NCBI GenBank assembly: GCA_033064195.1
Contig: JARBJD010000127.1
Span: 1 to 64,000, forward strand
Length of the DNA: 64,000 nt
Source of the DNA: Blattamonas nauphoetae
Lineage: Eukaryota; Preaxostyla; Oxymonadida
Direction of reading: 5' to 3'
Part shown: piece by piece, positions 62,113 through 64,000 of the stretch
Position numbering within the stretch: position 1 is the stretch's first letter
How the letters are laid out: the number at the start of each line of letters is the position of its first letter
The notes under the pieces: model-generated
Database searches by the model: none
What the model was told of the DNA's origin: nothing
Seen by the model: the letters and a program-made list of their open reading frames with translations, nothing else
Made by a program: the position numbers and the translations under genes

Positions 62113-63444
62113 ATGCAAGGTGTTCCTTGCTCTCACACCACTACCAAACCAGGGTTACCAACTCCTGAGTCTGGCGAAGTGAAACCATGGGTGGCCGATC
62201 CATCAATGGAACTCTCCAACGAGAAAACCATTGCTACGGAAACTGACGAACTATCTGCAAGGCAATTGAACCAAGACGTTCTCCTTGCAGTTGTTAAGCA
62301 GATTTCGCAGCTTATTCCGAGCCTGGCAAATCAACCGTCGACACCCCCTGATTTGTCAAAGAGGACAGTACCATCACAATCAACACCAATAGTTGAATCG
62401 AACAGTCGTCCTTCATATGACACTATGCCTGTCATACAGAAAAGCAAACGTCAAACTGCGGATTCGACACCTCATCATCATCAACATGTGGTCGCAAAAA
62501 GATCGAAGTCCGTGCATTCCCATCGTCGAAAAGGACGGAATTCGAGGCGAGACGAATCAACTTCGAGTACTAAAAGTTCAATTTCGTACTCGTCCTCACC
62601 ATCATATGACTCCGGCTCGGACACACCTTCGGGAAGATCTATCGATTCAGATAGCAGCGGAACATATTCAAGGCAGCATACTACTTCAAGAAGAAAAAGA
62701 GATCGGAATCAACTACGAAAAAAGAGGATAGTGACATCAAGACGGGATGACAGACATGATCACAAAAGTCTCCTGAGCTACAACAGACAGAGACAGGAAA
62801 AGTTTCGAAAGCAAATAATGCGAGAGATTAAGAAGATTGAACCGACATTTTCCGAAAATTGGTTACAAGCTGCCCTGCCAACACAACAGCGAGATGTGGC
62901 AAACGCTTCCACGTCACATATGAAACATATCCTCGGTATTCCAACAGAAATCGCAGCAAACAGCCAACTTCTTACAGACTTCCAAAGGATTCAAGACCAG
63001 GCCCTAAGGACATCGTCACAGTCAAGCCTGTCATCGATCGCAAGAATGGCCGAAGCCTACGACATGATCTGTCGAGGTGAGCCTGAAAAACACATTCTAA
63101 ACCTCATCACACAATCAATAGTCGACTCAGCGGACGCGGCGACATGTTGTGAGTACGGTCGATACGTGAATCCAGCAAATTACAATCGCGTCTCCACGAT
63201 CCTTGGATTGACGCAGCCGATCAACACGGCTTCGGATCTACTACTCCCGCCCAATCAAGCAAATTCATACCCTCCATCGACAACTTTATCTTCGCTCCCA
63301 CCACCACAGCAAGCGTATTCATACCAACCAATCCCTTCAACACAAGGGTTTTTCTCCCAACGAGGGGGGACGGGCCACCCCCCGACTCAACCAAAGGGCC
63401 CCCACAACCGTCAATCGTTCAAGCAGCCACCAAGACGCAACTAG
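62113..63444 (+). CDS. Gag-like ORF1 of the DIRS-like element
   Basis: Starting at the ATG at 62113, about 443 residues (the frame is open further upstream, but that part is antisense to the host gene). Layout: Ser/Thr-rich N-terminus; a helical NQDVLLAVVKQISQLIPSL segment; a basic RS-rich stretch with SRRKRDRNQLRKKR; then a conserved helical domain (FSENWLQAALPTQQRDVAN, HILNLITQSIVDSADAATCCEYGRYVNPANY) and a Gln/Pro/Gly-rich tail. This order, with a basic region and a YGRYVNP-type segment, fits Gag-like proteins of DIRS elements that bind RNA and form particles. Confidence 0.6.
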   Translation: MQGVPCSHTTTKPGLPTPESGEVKPWVADPSMELSNEKTIATETDELSARQLNQDVLLAVVKQISQLIPSLANQPSTPPDLSKRTVPSQSTPIVESNSRPSYDTMPVIQKSKRQTADSTPHHHQHVVAKRSKSVHSHRRKGRNSRRDESTSSTKSSISYSSSPSYDSGSDTPSGRSIDSDSSGTYSRQHTTSRRKRDRNQLRKKRIVTSRRDDRHDHKSLLSYNRQRQEKFRKQIMREIKKIEPTFSENWLQAALPTQQRDVANASTSHMKHILGIPTEIAANSQLLTDFQRIQDQALRTSSQSSLSSIARMAEAYDMICRGEPEKHILNLITQSIVDSADAATCCEYGRYVNPANYNRVSTILGLTQPINTASDLLLPPNQANSYPPSTTLSSLPPPQQAYSYQPIPSTQGFFSQRGGTGHPPTQPKGPHNRQSFKQPPRRN

Positions 63445-64000
63445 TCAGTCACTGTGCGACGCCGGGACGGCTTCTCAATGCAATCGCGGAGTGGACGAAG
63501 ATTGGAGGGCGAGAGCGTGTGGAGAAGGGGGCACAATGGAAATGGAAAGACGAGGAATCAGTCAAGAGGTTACAGGAAGTGCCATGGGCTCCCCAGTTCA
63601 GGGGCAATGCAGTGGAGACCCAAGCATATCGAATCTTATTGGAGGAGGAAAGAAGGACGGGTGTGGTTGTCCCGGTGCAACTGACGGATGTCGCCCTCTC
63701 CCTACACACCTTCCTGGTCCCGAAACCAGGGGGGAAGTGGCGCAAGATCCTAAATGCCACTCCCCTGAACTCCGAACTGACCGTCGAACACTTCAAAATG
63801 GAGGATATCTCCACAGCAGTTCATTTCATCAACCAATCGTCTTGGTTGACAAGTATCGACATCAAGAACGCATACCAGCACATCATTGTCCCTCCTCATC
63901 TCCGCCGCTTCCTGTGCTTTCAATTCCAAAACCAATTCTATCAGTATGTGGGGATGCCGTTCGGGTTAGCGACGGCTCCACGAACCTTCACAAAAGTAAT
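63420..64000 (+). CDS. Reverse transcriptase ORF2 of the DIRS-like element, partial
   Basis: Open to the window edge and overlapping the end of ORF1 in another frame, as the family is known to do; the exact start is unclear. An N-terminal GRLLNAIAEWTKIGG...VEKGAQWKWKDE segment precedes RT motifs: FLVPKPGGKWR (motif 1), MEDISTAVHFI, WLTSIDIKNAYQHI (motif A with catalytic Asp), CFQFQNQFYQYVGMPFGLATAP (motif B). The YxDD motif and RNase H lie outside. Confidence 0.75.

Larger units (their letters stand above)
51877..62114 (-). pseudogene. ARM-like host gene split over 10 kb by three DNA transposons
   Basis: Host pieces, in gene order: 62114-61833 (SAVVITLAHLSFFPHLRIAYN...VIQRDPSALTLG), 61714-61415 and 61375-60702 (intron 61376-61414, 39 nt, GTGTGC...TTTCAG), a few bases at 57673-57667 and 53575-53552, then 52200-51877 (MELRSDEHDTDIV...RREVLLREEGWDDGFELRVVG). 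Removing the elements at 57681-60699, 53576-57666 and 52210-53551 with one target copy each leaves an unbroken frame across all three sites, reading LEDCLCFIHHHIKNMELR. The region between 61833 and 61715 is disturbed by a 42-bp inverted repeat. The protein is alpha-helical, of a lineage-specific family related to the ARM-like genes above; function unknown. The 5' end abuts a DIRS-like element. Confidence 0.8.
62113..64000 (+). mobile_element. DIRS-like retroelement (runs off the right edge)
   Basis: A Gag-like ORF is followed by a reverse transcriptase ORF in another frame, the layout of tyrosine-recombinase retroelements of the DIRS group. The RT has the group's LVPKPGGKWRKILNATPLN, SSWLTSIDIKNAYQHI and QYVGMPFGLATAPRTFTK signatures. 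The left limit is set where host coding stops (about 62112); no terminal repeat was identified there. RNase H, recombinase and methyltransferase would lie beyond the window. What is visible looks whole. Confidence 0.75.

Noticed and set aside
1-64000. tRNA or rRNA genes
   Set aside because: No TPsiC-like box with a matching acceptor stem and no rRNA-like conserved segments were noticed on either strand.

Overview
The window looks like one contig of a compact, intron-bearing protist genome. Spliced genes with very short GT-AG introns (33 to about 175 nt), standard stop codons, lineage-specific ARM-like proteins and a receptor-like pseudokinase with a beta-helix ectodomain all fit an oxymonad flagellate (Preaxostyla), perhaps Blattamonas. 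That assignment is inference from recalled gene families, not from a search.

Layout. (1) 1 to about 12,430 is a virus-like, capsid-bearing element that enters from the left edge: a C-terminal gene fragment, a small basic protein, two paralogous capsid-like genes, a small beta-rich protein, and on the minus strand an S74-type fibre/tailspike chaperone protein and two ORFs sharing a repeat domain. It is interrupted by a 1.7-kb hAT element (perfect 8-bp target duplication). It also holds an array of palindromic repeats and a decayed pogo/Tc5-like transposase. (2) 12,430-23,850 is a transposon graveyard: a 28-bp minisatellite, host gene remnants, an hAT transposase C-terminus that starts a large fold-back repeat, and a second hAT (16,737-20,273) carrying a captured beta-helix surface-protein gene. 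(3) 23,951-51,613 is a dense host gene block: LRR protein, two intact ARM-like paralogues, a His-tailed coiled-coil protein, a 970-aa Ser/Pro-rich protein, an MFS transporter, another Ser/Pro-rich protein, a lipase, a METTL13/EEF1AKMT4-like methyltransferase, an AAAP amino-acid transporter and a 2331-aa receptor-like pseudokinase. Several were resolved here into 2-8 exons whose phases all agree. (4) 51,877-62,114 is a single minus-strand ARM-like host gene torn over 10 kb by three separate DNA transposons (MULE-like with 9-bp, hAT with 8-bp, and an unclassified element with 7-bp target duplication). All three hit one 30-bp stretch of coding sequence. (5) 62,113 to the right edge is a DIRS-like retroelement (Gag-like ORF and reverse transcriptase) that abuts the 5' end of that host gene.

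The main themes are the DNA transposons with conserved ends and host-gene cargo (Pack-hAT and Pack-MULE style), the triple insertion hotspot, and the virus-like element with paired capsid paralogues and an S74 domain. Between-gene distances in the host block are about 190-220 bp, so regulation must be very compact.
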